From the NCBI GenBank assembly GCA_021229015.1, contig CM037789.1, forward strand, positions 40,088,926 to 40,152,925: a DNA stretch of 64,000 nt, written 5' to 3'. This DNA is from Solen grandis (lineage: Eukaryota > Mollusca > Bivalvia > Adapedonta > Solenidae). This document shows, piece by piece, positions 13,201-22,698 of the stretch (position 1 is the stretch's first letter; each line of letters begins with the position of its first letter). A program made the translations under genes and the position numbers. The notes below the pieces were generated by a model. That model did no database searches. It saw only the letters and a list, made by a program, of their open reading frames with translations, and had not been told where the DNA came from.

Positions 13201-16200
13201 TACATGGCCTACTGCAGAAGCCAATGTGTATAGATGTAGATACTTACATTGCCTACTGTAGAAGCCAGTGTGTATAGATGTAGATACTTGCATGTCTACT
13301 GTAGAAGCCAGTGTGTATAGAGACTTGTAATACTTTAATGGCTACCCTGCAGAAGCCAGTGTGTATAGATGTAGATACTTACATTGCCTATTGTAGAAGC
13401 CAATGTGTATAGATGTAGATACTTACATGGCCTACTGTAGAGGCCAGTGTGTATAGATGTAGATACTTACATGGTCTACTGTAGAAGCCAGTGTGTATAG
13501 ATGTAGATACTTACATGGTCTACTGTAGAAGCCAATGTGTATAGATGTAGATACTTACATGGCCTACTGTAGAAGCCAGTGTGTATAGATGTAGATACTT
13601 ACATTGCCTACTGTAGAAGCCAGTGTGTATAGATGTAGATACTTACATGGTCTACTGTAGAAGCCAATGTGTATAGATGTAGATACTTACATGGCCTACT
13701 GTAGAAGCCAGTGTGTATAGATGTAGATACTTACATGGCCTACTGTAGAAGCCAATGTGTATAGATGTAGATACTTACATGGCCTACTGTAGAAGCCAGT
13801 GTGTAAGATGTAGATACTTACATGGTCTACTGTAGAAGCCAATGTGTATAGATGTAGATACTTACATGGGCCCACTGTAGAAGCCATGGTGTATAGATGT
13901 AGATACTTACATGGCTACTGTAGAAGCCATGTGTAAGATGTAGATACTTACATGGCCTACTGTAGAAGCCAGTGTGTATAGATGTAGATACTTACAAGGC
14001 CTACTGTAGAAGCCAGTGTGTATAGATGTAGATACTTACATTGCCTACTGTAGAAGCCAGTGTGTATAGATGTAGATACTTACATTGCCTATTGTAGAGG
14101 CCAATGGGTATAGATGTAGATACTTACATGGCCTACTGTAGAAGCCAGTGTGTAAAGATGTAGATACTTACAAGGCCTACTGTAGAAGCCAGTGTGTATA
14201 GATGTAGATACTTACATTGCCTACTGTAGAGGCCAATGGGTATAGATGTAGATACTTACATGTCTACTGTAGAAGCCAATGTGTATAGATGTAGATACTT
14301 ACATGGTCTACTGTAGAAGCCAGTGTGTATAGATGTAGATACTTACATGGCCTACTGTAGAAGCCAGTGTGTATAGATGTAGATACTTACATGTCTACTG
14401 TAGAAGCCAGTGTGTATAGATGTAGATACTTACATGGCCTACTGTAGAAGCCAATGTGTATAGATGTAGATACTTACATGTCTACTGTAGAAGCCAGTGT
14501 GTGTAGATGTAGATACTTACATTGCCTACTGTAGAGGCCAGTGTGTATAGATGTAGATACTTACATGGCCTACTGTAGAAGCCAGTGTGTATAGATGTAG
14601 ATACTTACATGGCCTACTGTAGAAGCCAGTGTGTATAGATGTAGATACTTACATGGCCTACTGTAGAGGCCAATGTGTATAGATGTAGATACTTACATGG
14701 CCTACTGTAGAAGCCAGTGTGTATAGATGTAGATACTTACATTGCCTACTGTAGAGGCCAATGTGTAAAGATGTAGATACTTACATGGCCTACTGTAGAA
14801 GCCAGTGTGTATAGATGTAGATACTTACATTGCCTACTGTAGAAGCCAATGTGTATAGATGTAGATACTTACATGCCTACTGTAGAAGCCAATGTGTATA
14901 GATGTAGATACTTACATGGCCTACTGCAGAAGCCAATGTGTATAGATGTAGATACTTACATGGCCTACTGTAGAAGCCAATGTGTATAGATGTAGATACT
15001 TACATTGCCTACTGTAGAGGCCAGTGTGTATAGATGTAGATACTTACATGGCCTACTGCAGAAGCCAGTGTGTATAGATGTAGATACTTACATTGCCTAC
15101 TGTAGAGGGCCAGTGTGTATAGATGTAATACTTACATGGCCTACTGCAGAAGCCATGTGTAAGATGTAGATACTTACATGGCCTACTGCAGAAGCCAATT
15201 GGTATAGATGTAGATACTTACATGGCCTACTGTAGAAGCCAGGGCTTCCAAGAGAGCCGTTGGGGACCTCTTTATCTTCTTTGGGATGGTCACCTGACTT
15301 GATGGTACAGATTCAGACCAACCGTCATCCTGAATAAATGCTGTCGAGCTCTGCCCTCTTGTGCACAGGTGACAACATCTGGAGCCAGACATTGACACAG
15401 ATGTAATGAGAGTCGAAACAGCCTCAAATATTTAATAAATATTAAAAAAGGATTCAAATCTTACTAGCTCTGGGCCAAGGCATATCAGAAGTTTCTCCCA
15501 TGTTGAGGATTATACAAAAAGTTTTTTTTCTCTGAATATCAGGAGTTAGTGAATACATGCCATCAAAAAAAATATATTACTCAATATCAGTGTCTTGTTA
15601 CATGACCAGCAAGCCTTTTTACTGTGGATAGGGAGGGGGCCTTAATAGTAAATACTGTATACACAATCACTGGCATTTAAGCCATATTTTTTTTCCAAAT
15701 AATTCAGGTTTATAAAGAGGGAGCACCGTATACAATGATATACAGGTTTTCATGTGGTTTTTTTTTCCATCACTGAGAAGTGAAATTTACCAGTATACAA
15801 ATACAATCTCAGGAAATGGATATACTGAAAGCCAATTAAAATGATATGCCGTAAAATCTATACAACACCATAATCAACAATACCAGGTTATTGTTTTTGT
15901 TTTTATTAGTAATACCCTGCGTGAGAAAGTGAAACGACATGACGGAGGCCATTTTTATGTAAATAAGTTTATTTTATGGGACATGATGTTCAGGATGTAA
16001 GTTGGGGTGACAGCTGACATTGGTCCCCAGTCTGTTATTTGAAATGTGGGGACACAACTGAGTATTGCCATGAGACTGTGTCACCCTTACCCTACCTCTC
16101 CTTAAAGTAACAGTCTACTGGTAATTTTGTACCATGTAAATAAAATGGTTCACTGTATGATCAGCCATTGAGACATATGGACAGTTGTCAGCCTGTCAAA

Positions 16201-18373
16201 ATATCTGATGGCACCAATATCAAAACAGTATTTCGCCTTAAATGACGTAATAAGTGATTTTCTAATTTCTCAAACAAATAAGTTCATCTTGAAATCTAAT
16301 GTGAGCCTTATATGACATGGCCTAATCTGCTAGTATGTATGGTACTTTATGTTGGGTAGTAATAAATAAATATAAGCACTGTTTTCTCAGCTTTAGGGGA
16401 GAGAAAAACATTGCCATTGGAATTATTGCAATTTTTTGGGAAAAGTGCATGAATTTCAGAAGGGAAGACTCCTACGAAAGGCTCCCTGATGAATCTGAAT
16501 CTAATTCTTTGTAGATCCCAATACTTGGTTTTACACAGCAGAAAGAGATCTCAGCACCATTGGCGGAGGCTCTTTAAGGCATTTTTGAATGCCTCAAGTG
16601 AGCAAGCATGCACTTTATTATCAGGGAGACGATTCAAGTGAATCACATTGTCCACAAAGAATGAATTTTCATATTATTCAGAGTTTGATGATGGTATTTC
16701 CAGATCCTTTGAATTTTTGCAAAGGCCTTTTTCTAATATATTTGATGTTTCGCAGCCATTAGACTTTTTTGTTTTTATTGTTCTTTTAGGTCTGGCGCAT
16801 TTCACAAAATCTGATGTTGGCAGATAACAATAACCCCTCAACCACCATGTCAATTAATATTAATCTGAGGCTTAAAAGTCTGTCATGTATTGTACTTTCT
16901 CTTGGTTTCGGCCCTTGCTCTAGTTTCATGACCCTATAAAAGATTTGATTTTCAGCACGTGCCATTCTCGGAAATATACGCAAATGCAAGATAGTTGTGT
17001 CGTTTGTTTAGAAACCAATTTTTAATGCAAATATTTGAGATATATAAATAATTATGCAGGTTAAAAAGGAAAACTGCATAAATATCAAATTCAATCCATT
17101 TTTTTTAAGCACAAGATTGTTCTGTGGTAGTCCGCATTTATGTTTACTGTCCCTTTTATGTTGCTGTCACATGACGTATATCGTATTTTAAGTATCTCAA
17201 CTATCTTAGTTTTCCCCGTGTAGAATGTTCTTTTCTCCTCTTCTCGTGTATTTTATGCTTTGGTTACATAATTTCTTGCTTTATAAGGCCTGCTTTTTTC
17301 TCTGTTATGGGGGAGATGTCAGTAGAGCCTATCTGGTTTTGCATCGTGCACTCCCACCTTGGTTAACTATTAATTTCTTCCTTTTCTTATTTCATGATTA
17401 TTTAAGTGAACATTTCAGCACATATAAGATTGTAATTATATTTTGGTTAAAACTAATAAAATTTTGGTTTAAAAGTTATTTATTTCGGTATTAATTTCAC
17501 ACTGCCTATGCTGTCGGCCCCGCTAAATATCAATTAGTAAGCTGCTTAAATCGTTCCAAAAAGAGAACTGTGTATTAATTCAAAGCCTCTTAAAACACCA
17601 ATAAATAAGGGCTACTACAGTTCATTAGTTTTATTTTTCAATGATTTGACACTATTTTTTGTTTTAAATCAACTATTTTCTGCACATATTTTGAGTTTCT
17701 TTTTTCTTTCATTTCATGACTTGTTACAAAGCATTAAAATCCCAATGCGCACGCATGAAAATTTAACTTAAGTGTCACGAAACTAGGACAAACCATGCAA
17801 ATGTTTCTAATTCAAGGTCTTGTTTCATTTTTCATATTATCTCGGTGTTCTGCTTGTATAATCTTTTTTATGAATCTTACTGCCCATTTTGAATTCTTTC
17901 TAGTTTGTCTATATTGTCTTTCTGGTAGGAGTTCCAGATGGTAGCCCTATATTCCATTACTGATCCTACTAGTGTAATGTAGGCTGTCCTGATAAAGTGA
18001 GGATTTTCAAATTAGATCTAGGTGTTTTAATAATTCATTTATTTTGGCTTTGTTAAAATTAAGCTATTTTCTGCATTGTCATTTATTTCATCAATATGCC
18101 TACTTTCGATAACCTTTTGAAGGCATAAAAAAAAAAGACAATGATAATTAGTTTTGACAATTTTAACCTTCACAAAATTTCGCGAAAACCCAGGTCTCTA
18201 TAAGTGTCGCAAGATTCTTATTGAAATTCAACATAAAACTTGTTGCTTTAAACGGAATACACATAAATTAACTAATATCATGCATTTTATTCTGAGACTA
18301 TAATAAATTTTCTTTACCTGTGCAAATATTGACTTCTTAGCAAGAAGCTTCTCATGCCGATGGAGGCTGCCAT
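1147..18373 (-). CDS. PTCD3: PTCD3 (mitoribosomal protein mS39), gene span, 5' nine exons, 3' end outside window
   Basis: PTCD3/mS39 is a pentatricopeptide-repeat protein of the mitochondrial small ribosomal subunit, near the mRNA entry side, and is needed for mitochondrial translation. Nine exons read on the minus strand join with consistent phases into about 289 codons: 18318-18373, 15222-15378, 9953-10021, 9126-9230, 7048-7171, 6202-6331, 4006-4093, 2088-2145 and 1147-1226. The product starts with a basic, Ser/Leu-rich presequence (MAASIGMRSFLLRSQYLH). It then shows the family's conserved blocks in order: VTIPKK...ALASTV, D-P-T...YYFVDDP, AARFIIDSYP, LQERIEQRKVKDAV, LLELLC and the first PPR-like helices (AYNWMVQGMCQ, LNTWNQLL). 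Vertebrate PTCD3 is about 690 residues, so about 40% is present. The remaining exons should lie left of position 1. Intron 2 carries a 3.5-kb array of its own splice donor. Confidence 0.93.
2088..2145 (-). CDS. PTCD3: PTCD3 exon 8 (PPR second helix)
   Basis: 58 bp, 19 codons plus one base: DGKVDGLIYRDEMQEKGIP. The pattern 'x-A/V...L-Y-x-E-M-x-x-x-G-I-P' is classic for a PPR second helix and loop. The borders are a ttacag acceptor and a gtaagc donor. Confidence 0.92.
2472..3268 (+). mobile_element. Hairpin-ended repeat, family 2, with internal 148-bp duplication
   Basis: It begins aaggcagtccaaaggacagc. A block of about 148 bp (acacgaaaataacatttgac ... agcgttcatgagatatggag) occurs twice in tandem at about 2878 and 3026. 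Then come acggacggacggacgaaggg and a 3' palindrome in cccgcttcgcgg. It is in PTCD3 intron 7. Confidence 0.6.
3436..3922 (+). mobile_element. Hairpin-ended repeat, family 3 (GCTCACCTGAGC hairpin)
   Basis: It begins acaagagggccatgatggcc and has two related sub-blocks with atgaagattgggc. It ends in gcacgacggacgacgggc and the hairpin gctcacctgagc-atgttgt-gctcaggtgagc followed by taaa. A terminal hairpin next to C/G-TAA resembles Helitron 3' ends. This family is widespread in bivalve DNA; the class is inference. Confidence 0.65.
4006..4093 (-). CDS. PTCD3: PTCD3 exon 7 (PPR helices)
   Basis: 88 bp that complete a Gly codon and add 29 residues, including DLFLDLKEKTADAYNWMVQG, then MCQ. The pattern x-A-E-x-L-F...AYNWMVQGM is a PPR helix pair and sits where the family has it. 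The borders are a ttgcag acceptor and a gtaggg donor. Confidence 0.92.
4226..4708 (+). mobile_element. Hairpin-ended repeat, family 1, second copy
   Basis: It begins actagaactgccattgtcaa, carries two diverged internal repeats (cactgcact..., atgaagtttcat...), has the cagccggatggacagcc segment, and ends near ttggtataac. It lies in PTCD3 intron 6. Confidence 0.6.
5771..5985 (-). mobile_element. tRNA-derived SINE, family A, copy 1 (internal deletion)
   Basis: It shares the tail ttaccgtcgcttygacagta, caggtggaggaagaccccga and aagccagctggaaggt with three other copies. The tRNA-like head lies at the right (ggcctccatggccaagaggg on the minus strand), so the element reads leftward. The B-box region is lost by an internal deletion after ggaaggt. 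Confidence 0.75.
6202..6331 (-). CDS. PTCD3: PTCD3 exon 6
   Basis: 130 bp. After the split Gly it reads MSLSEEMKLSLLELLCVFRG, then an acidic linker (DPPEKQEPEEILQNLKSGVQP), and ends in phase 2. LL(E/D)LLC is the family motif. The borders are a cacag acceptor and a gtgagt donor. Confidence 0.92.
6426..6645 (-). mobile_element. tRNA-derived SINE, family A, copy 2 (head truncated)
   Basis: The body and the B-box half (gggatttgaacctacgcggt) are kept, but the A-box part of the head is missing. It lies in PTCD3 intron 5. Confidence 0.75.
7048..7171 (-). CDS. PTCD3: PTCD3 exon 5
   Basis: 124 bp, 41 codons plus one base. It contains ALQERIEQRKVKDAVEVYKT, the conserved Glu/Arg/Lys helix that precedes the PPR array in PTCD3. 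The borders are a gcag acceptor and a gtcagg donor (a weaker donor, gtc rather than gta/gtg). The split Gly codon completes with exon 6. Confidence 0.93.
7211..7290 (+). mobile_element. TTAA-flanked MITE, left half only
   Basis: TTAA then ccctttccctcatcgagg, through ccagatcagcctgcgagtta, stopping at the centre of the internal palindrome. Confidence 0.8.
7788..7850 (+). mobile_element. TTAA-flanked MITE, left half only, second
   Basis: The same left half (TTAA, ccctttccctcatagagg ... cagcctgcgag), again ending at the dyad centre. Confidence 0.8.
8013..8253 (+). mobile_element. TTAA-flanked MITE (piggyBac-like), intact copy
   Basis: 241 bp with TTAA at both ends, terminal inverted repeats ccctttccctcata / tatgagggaaaggg and an internal palindrome (cagcctgcgagtaactcgca and flanking arms). 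No coding capacity. TTAA targets with ends starting CCC point to piggyBac-type transposition. Confidence 0.85.
8749..8990 (+). mobile_element. TTAA-flanked MITE, copy
   Basis: Same family. The right target copy has mutated to TTGA. It is about 500 bp from the previous copy, in PTCD3 intron 4. Confidence 0.85.
9126..9230 (-). CDS. PTCD3: PTCD3 exon 4
   Basis: 105 bp, 35 codons in phase 0, from KVFSLSRASGRRAARFIIDS to HDAAFPPVK. The borders are a tttcag acceptor and a gtaagg donor. The A-R/K-F-I-I-x-S-Y-P motif is the family signature for this segment. Confidence 0.93.
9953..10021 (-). CDS. PTCD3: PTCD3 exon 3
   Basis: 69 bp, 23 codons in phase 0 (DPTGTHYYFVDDPGLRPRHA, then GEA). The borders are a ttttag acceptor and a gtaagt donor. 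The D-P-T...YYF.DDP signature follows ALASTV directly in animal PTCD3. Confidence 0.92.
10853..11545 (+). mobile_element. Dispersed repeat, family 4, with about 180-bp internal repeats
   Basis: It starts acaagagctgtcagaggaca. Three diverged units follow, each with gagatataagca, gcaaaactttaaccaa, ggccataatttg and atgatacccctaaacatatt. The usual GAC-rich 3' end is not seen, so it is probably truncated. It lies in PTCD3 intron 2, just beyond the 44-bp array. Confidence 0.6.
11675..15242 (-). repeat. 44-bp tandem array (about 80 copies) of the PTCD3 exon 2/intron 2 donor junction
   Basis: Head-to-tail units with a 44-bp period fill the 5' two thirds of PTCD3 intron 2. On the gene strand each unit reads CTGGCTTCTACAGTAGGCCA, then T, then gtaagtatctacatctatac plus aca. 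The first 21 bases are the last 21 coding bases of exon 2 (L-A-S-T-V-G-H), and the rest is the start of intron 2. Almost every unit keeps the full GTAAGT donor. Variants include cagtaggcAAT, Gly/Cys-type point changes, 42-bp units lacking gg, and three units with gcaagt. Reading past the true donor meets an in-frame TAG after 13 codons, so only the first donor makes the normal protein. Confidence 0.95.
15222..15378 (-). CDS. PTCD3: PTCD3 exon 2 (seed of the 44-bp array)
   Basis: 157 bp encoding one split codon (Arg) plus 52 residues, ending ...VTIPKK, then ALLEALASTVGH, before a gtaagt donor at 15221-15220. The IPKK...ALASTV block is strongly conserved in animal PTCD3, and joining to exon 3 gives ALASTVGH-DPTGTHYYFVDDP, as expected for the family. 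The acceptor after ...GGCTCCAG at 15379-15380 is chosen because it alone keeps frame with exon 1. The more obvious AG at about 15413 would shift the frame and reach a stop. The last 21 coding bases are the source of the intronic array. Confidence 0.88.
15379..16479. other. PTCD3 intron 1, left part: no gene seen
   Basis: AT-rich unique-looking sequence with short T runs. No exon with family similarity and no named repeat was seen. Confidence 0.5.
16480..18010 (-). mobile_element. Fossil non-LTR retrotransposon (reverse-transcriptase C-terminal end), interrupted
   Basis: Broken minus-strand frames give AYITLVGSVMEYRATIWNSY then QKDNIDKLERIQ (17870-17980), and KKSNGCETSNILEKGL and NSFFVDNVIHLNRLPDNKVH then ACSLEAFKNAL (16560-16790). 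These match the C-terminal region of CR1/Jockey-type elements (Y-x-x-L-V-x-x-x-x-E-Y-x-x-x-x-W; N-S-F-F-x-x-x-V-x-x-W/L-N-x-L-P). Stops and frameshifts show it is dead. About 850 bp of other DNA separates the parts. It lies in PTCD3 intron 1, in sense orientation. Confidence 0.7.
18318..18373 (-). CDS. PTCD3: PTCD3 exon 1 (start codon, mitochondrial presequence)
   Basis: The ATG is at 18373-18371 in a good context (CAAG before ATGG). The exon encodes 18 residues, MAASIGMRSFLLRSQYLH, plus two bases, and ends CACAG before a gtaaag donor. Arg at 8 and 13, many Ser/Leu and no acidic residue fit a mitochondrial targeting peptide. The start is chosen because the exon lies at a CpG-rich patch and its phase fits exon 2 when that exon is entered at 15378. 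Confidence 0.85.
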
Positions 18374-18455
18374 CTTGATTATTCGGTCTCGATTAAATGA
18401 CGGTATCCGCAGGAACAAGGGACCGGCGCAACCCGGATACCGGGCGAGACGCATT
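18374..18455 (-). promoter_or_regulatory. CpG-rich 5' region of PTCD3
   Basis: About 80 bp directly upstream of the PTCD3 start are rich in CG dinucleotides (ccggcgc, ccggata, ccgggcgagacgc), unlike the AT-rich DNA on either side. This fits a 5'UTR or TATA-less promoter of a housekeeping gene. The CAAGATGGCAGCC around the start resembles a YY1-type element. No TATA box was seen; the transcription start is not determined. Confidence 0.4.
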
Positions 18456-19178
18456 AGTTGTATCAAAATAAATTGCTTTAGAAAAATAAATGAAGCATTT
18501 TAAAGATTTTAATACGATTTAATTATTTATTGTTTATACTTTTAATTTTATGGAATTTATCACAAGTGACAATTAACAATAGCAGCTACTGATACTCTTA
18601 AAATCACTAAAGTTGTCATTTCTTATAATCAGCAACAGTAGCCTCGGGTATTATAGCTCTGGCACAAATATCCATCTGCTGGTCACAATTCAACATCAGT
18701 GGTACAGCTCAGGTCTTCTGATCTATTCTGCATTTTTATTTGATACAGTAATGAAATAATTATAATTACAACATTATCCTCATAACATTAATGTCTGTGG
18801 TCTTTTAGCCACAGAAAGGAACATTAATGCAAAAAGATGCCTTGCTGTTTTTATGCAAATCAGATGTGCTGTCATTGGCATAGGTCTTCAACTCTCTTCT
18901 ATGATTTAAAAGATTAACACTAATTGCTGAAATATAAGGGGACATAAAACAGTATAGAAACCAAAATAAATTCTTTTTTAGTGTGCTAGTGTGTATATGT
19001 GCATTTCACTGGACAGCAAACTTTACTCATTTGAAAATTTAGTTATATTTGACCATGAGGCTAAATTGCATATCTGATTTGACTTAAATGTGATACTGAA
19101 ATTGTGTCATTCACTCATTTTGTCATGTGTGACTTGAGGTTGACATCATAATCATTACCAGTGCTCTGTTTATATTGT

Positions 19179-19213
<35 letters not shown>

Positions 19214-19519
19214 TCATTTCCCCTGATCTCTGACAGAACCAGCACAAGCTTGGTGCCATTGGTAATTCACAATTACATTTCCAAATGCATCATGGGAAAT
19301 AACCATTTGAATTTTTACTGTAGTAATGGTCTCAAGTCCAATGTGTCCAATGACTGTGACTGTAATATTTCAAACGTTGAAGTTTAATTTTGATTTGAAC
19401 ACTCTAACCAAAGAAAAAAATGTTTTAAGTATACGTGGTAGAGTTAAGTACTGAGCTTAGACAGTATGACCATATCTCTCTACTCGAGTGACAGATCCTG
19501 AAATATCATACACAAAACC
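18456..19519. other. Upstream of PTCD3: no gene seen
   Basis: AT-rich sequence with a poly-A tract. A short open stretch at 19210-19385 (ends NVSNDCDCNISNVEV) has no start, no splice support and no recognised family. Confidence 0.5.
19181..19209. repeat. Poly-A tract
   Basis: 29 A, in the PTCD3 upstream region; possibly an old retroposon tail. Confidence 0.9.
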
Positions 19520-19771
19520 TTAACCCTTTCCCTCATATAGACTCATTTTGACACACTCAATAGGTACCACATAAAGCCTGATCTGCAGAAAACCACAGTT
19601 AAACCTTACCAAATTTAATTACAAAATCCTCATTAAAAATTCCAGACCACTGAGGAGCAGCGAACAGCATAAAACCTGATCAGCCTGCGAGTTACTCGCA
19701 GGCTGATCTGGTTTTATGTTAATTGTTCGCATAGGTCTTTTCATGGTTTCCATTATGAGGGAAAGGGTTAA
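19520..19771 (-). mobile_element. TTAA-flanked MITE, copy in reverse orientation
   Basis: TTAA at both ends. The palindrome gatcagcctgcgagttactc is intact, and the element is inverted relative to the 8-kb copies. Confidence 0.85.
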
Positions 19772-20118
19772 TGCTAAAAAATGTAAGTTTCCTGTTTAGT
19801 ATCTGTCCATGTGAGAGTATATACTCCAGACAACCATTCTAATATGTGGGTTTTCTCTACATATTCGGATTTCTCACATGGTTGAGCATACAGCACCATC
19901 TGCAAAAACAGCAGGTTTGATTTGTTATTGAGAGCTTTTTTGGCAAGTGGTTAAAAGGAATATAGTATTCACACTTACACATAATAAATGTATATCAGTT
20001 ATGCAATTTAGATTTTGACTTTTTTTAGACTGCAAACTGTAACATCAAAGACATGTGGCTGCCATACCTATTCTTATCTTTATCCCTAGACACATGGCTC
20101 CGTGTTCTCGAAAATAAA

Positions 20119-20360
20119 TTAACCCTTTCCCTCATAGAGGACACCATGATAAGACCTATGCGAACAGCATAAAACCAGATCGGCCTGCGAGTAACTCGCA
20201 GGCTGATCAGGTTTTATACTGTTCGCTGCTCCTCAGTGGTCTGGAAATGAGGACTTTATATTTAAATTTGGTAAGGTTTAAGTGTGGCTTTCTGCAGATC
20301 AGGCTTTATGTGGTACCTATTGAGTGCGTCAAAATGAGTCTATATGAGGGAAAGGGTTAA
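20119..20360 (+). mobile_element. TTAA-flanked MITE, copy
   Basis: 242 bp, TTAA at both ends, complete inverted repeats and internal palindrome. Confidence 0.85.
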
Positions 20361-20604
20361 AAATGGTATATTAGTAAGATTTTTATACTTTTACTCAAAC
20401 TATGCCCATCAGTTTTAGTAAGGATTTGAGTATGATACTCAATTTGAGCCAGAGATTGTACTTATGGATTTTCGAGAATACAGGGCCAGAGTCTTTAGAC
20501 AGAGATAGTTCCAGCCAGACAGGTTTCTGAAAGTCATTAATATCCAGAACACCTCCAGTTGGAAGAATGTTACAAAATCCCCAGTCAAGACAAAATTTTA
20601 TGCT

Positions 20605-20790
20605 TCAGGATAGCATAGTGGTAAACATGCTTCCTGGTTCCATTAATGGTAATGTTCATGAAAGGGTACAATGGTTGCTCATCCAGGCAAGTGGGTTGTC
20701 ATATCAGTTTCCAGTCCCACAATAATGATCACATACGCCATCTCCAGTCATCGAGAGTATCCATGCCCACTACACTTAGGCCCTGAATCC
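20605..20790 (+). mobile_element. tRNA-derived SINE, family B, copy 1
   Basis: Related to 36145-36330. The head agcatagtggtaaacatgct resembles an A box. The shared body is ccaggcaagtgggttgtcat, cagtcccacaataatgatca and catcgagagt. Confidence 0.6.
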
Positions 20791-20799
20791 AACTGATGA

Positions 20800-22698
20800 T
20801 TCATCTGATGCTTAATGGACGCAGCATTATGCATAAAATATTCAAATTCCCGTTAAACTTATCTAATGTAGATATATGCGTTAAAAAAAAAAAAAATTTG
20901 TTTCCTAATGGTTCCCAGTTTTGGACTAATACTATGTGTCTTGGAAAGTCTTGATAAGTTTTAGAACCTAGTGGGGAACCAAACTTGCAACCTTTGGAGC
21001 TGCAGTTAATCATCACTACCACACCACCCTGACACCCTAAAAATCCCTCAAGTTAATGGGGTTTTTTTTACGGACAGTATTTCATAACATGACACATGAC
21101 TATATAAAATAGACTTTATTTAGCAATACCATCAAATTAGATATTAAATATTTGAAACATAAATCAATGCAATTTCATGACAAATTAAACACACTGACAA
21201 TACAGTCTTCATGCATTTACTTGTATAAAGAGAGCAGGTATTTCATCAAAAAGGAAAATTTATAGTTAAAGCAAAAAGATAACATACTGTATTATTTTTA
21301 TACGTTTAAGCTTCTTGAAGACATCATATTGTGTTAACATTTTTCATTACATGAAAGACAAAATGTTCCTTACCAATATCAGATGTAAGCATATAATCTG
21401 AAAAGGCACCCATAGACATCAGTTTTGCAAATTAAACATCAGTTTGAGTGGTGAGAGTGAAAGAGCATATATATATTGAACCACTTAGCCTAGTTTCAAT
21501 CTTACCCCTCGAATTTACTGTTCAGTAAGCAAGATTGATCAACCTAATGGAATAGTGCCGTCTTGGGGTACAGTATATCGTTAAATACAATACACATATT
21601 TACAGTTTGTAAATAATGTTTAACTATCCTCGAAATAACTAAATCTTCAAAACATTTTCATATACATCAGTAATCAAAACTTATCTGAAAGGTAACTCAT
21701 TTACTTGGAATGTGTGAGTAAAAATAAAAATCACTGATATTATGGAATGTATACTATCAAAACCAATATATAATTGGAATTTTTCATAAAATGTCTGCTT
21801 TCATTATACATATATTAGGTGATCCTATTATAGTCAGCAAGTCTTACCTTTAACTAGAAATAATCATTTTTTAAATAGATATACTGTTTTTATTGTGAAT
21901 ATTCAATGCTAAAACAAAGTAGAGAAAATGATTNNNNNNNNNNNNNNNNNNNNNNNNNNNNNNNNNNNNNNNNNNNNNNNNNNNNNNNNNNNNNNNNNNN
22001 NNNNNNNNNNNNNNNNNNNNNNNNNNNNNNNNNTTTCACAGCTTTAAATTTACCTAAATTCGCAGGTGAGATCTCCCGGATCCCCAGTCAAACCAGAACT
22101 ACACTCTTCTCACGGCTCGGGCAAAGCGGCAAGCGGCTTGCATTGTCACTGCATACATTTTTATAGCGCCCCACTCCCCTAACCTGAACTCCTGGATCCG
22201 CCACTGGATGTTAATCTCAACCACAGTGTGAAATACAAACCTGGGCCATGCGCCGGCACAATGTCTCTTCACGCTGAACAAATATTACATACGTTAAAAT
22301 TTTATATATAAAAATCCTTCAAAGTATGTCTTTCTTTCCACCTTTGACCTTCAGTCTCTAAGAATGACTTTTACCTTGGAGATATGAACCCGGGTCAAGC
22401 AACTGCATGTCGGGTCAGCATGGCTGAAAACCTGTACATGTATCAATGTCTGAGATAGTTGCACATCTCCGAAAGAGAATCTGGTTGAATCCACGGGGCT
22501 CGAAATTAGGACGAATAATATGATCGTATAATGGTAACATTAAAAAAAAGCAAGGGAGGACACCGTTTTGAATATTTTTCGTGCAAATTAGTAATGTTCA
22601 TTTACATTTGAAATTAATTAAAATAAAGAATCTAGACAGTTCCCGTGTTGTATTTACTCTTATAAATAATAAATTTGTGCTTTAAACTTCAAATCAAG
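20800..22698. other. Spacer with gap: no supported exon
   Basis: Mostly AT-rich. 22150-22210 holds a fragment seen in many invertebrate repeats (agtggcggatccaggagtt on the minus strand). The 3' exons of the NTR gene are expected somewhere between here and 24.09 kb, but none could be read. Confidence 0.5.
21934..22033. other. Assembly gap (100 N)
   Basis: Exactly 100 N, the usual scaffold placeholder for a gap of unknown size. A 3' exon of the NTR gene could be hidden here. Confidence 1.

Noticed and set aside
12864..13887. Peptide repeats such as YLHLYTLASTVG on the minus strand as a gene
   Set aside because: Translation of the 44-bp array, whose period is not a multiple of three; stops recur and frames shift.
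12864..15230. Tandem array as a CRISPR array
   Set aside because: Units are contiguous with no unique spacers, the organism is eukaryotic, and the unit matches the adjacent exon edge.
22241..22423. Two mini-exons on the minus strand reading HADPTCSCLTRVHISK and REETLCRRMAQ, suggestive of a TIMP CxC start
   Set aside because: Phase does not fit the NTR exon at 24096, the segments are 49 and 33 bp, the first overlaps a B-box-like gggttcatatctcc typical of tRNA-derived repeats, and no further exon supports them.
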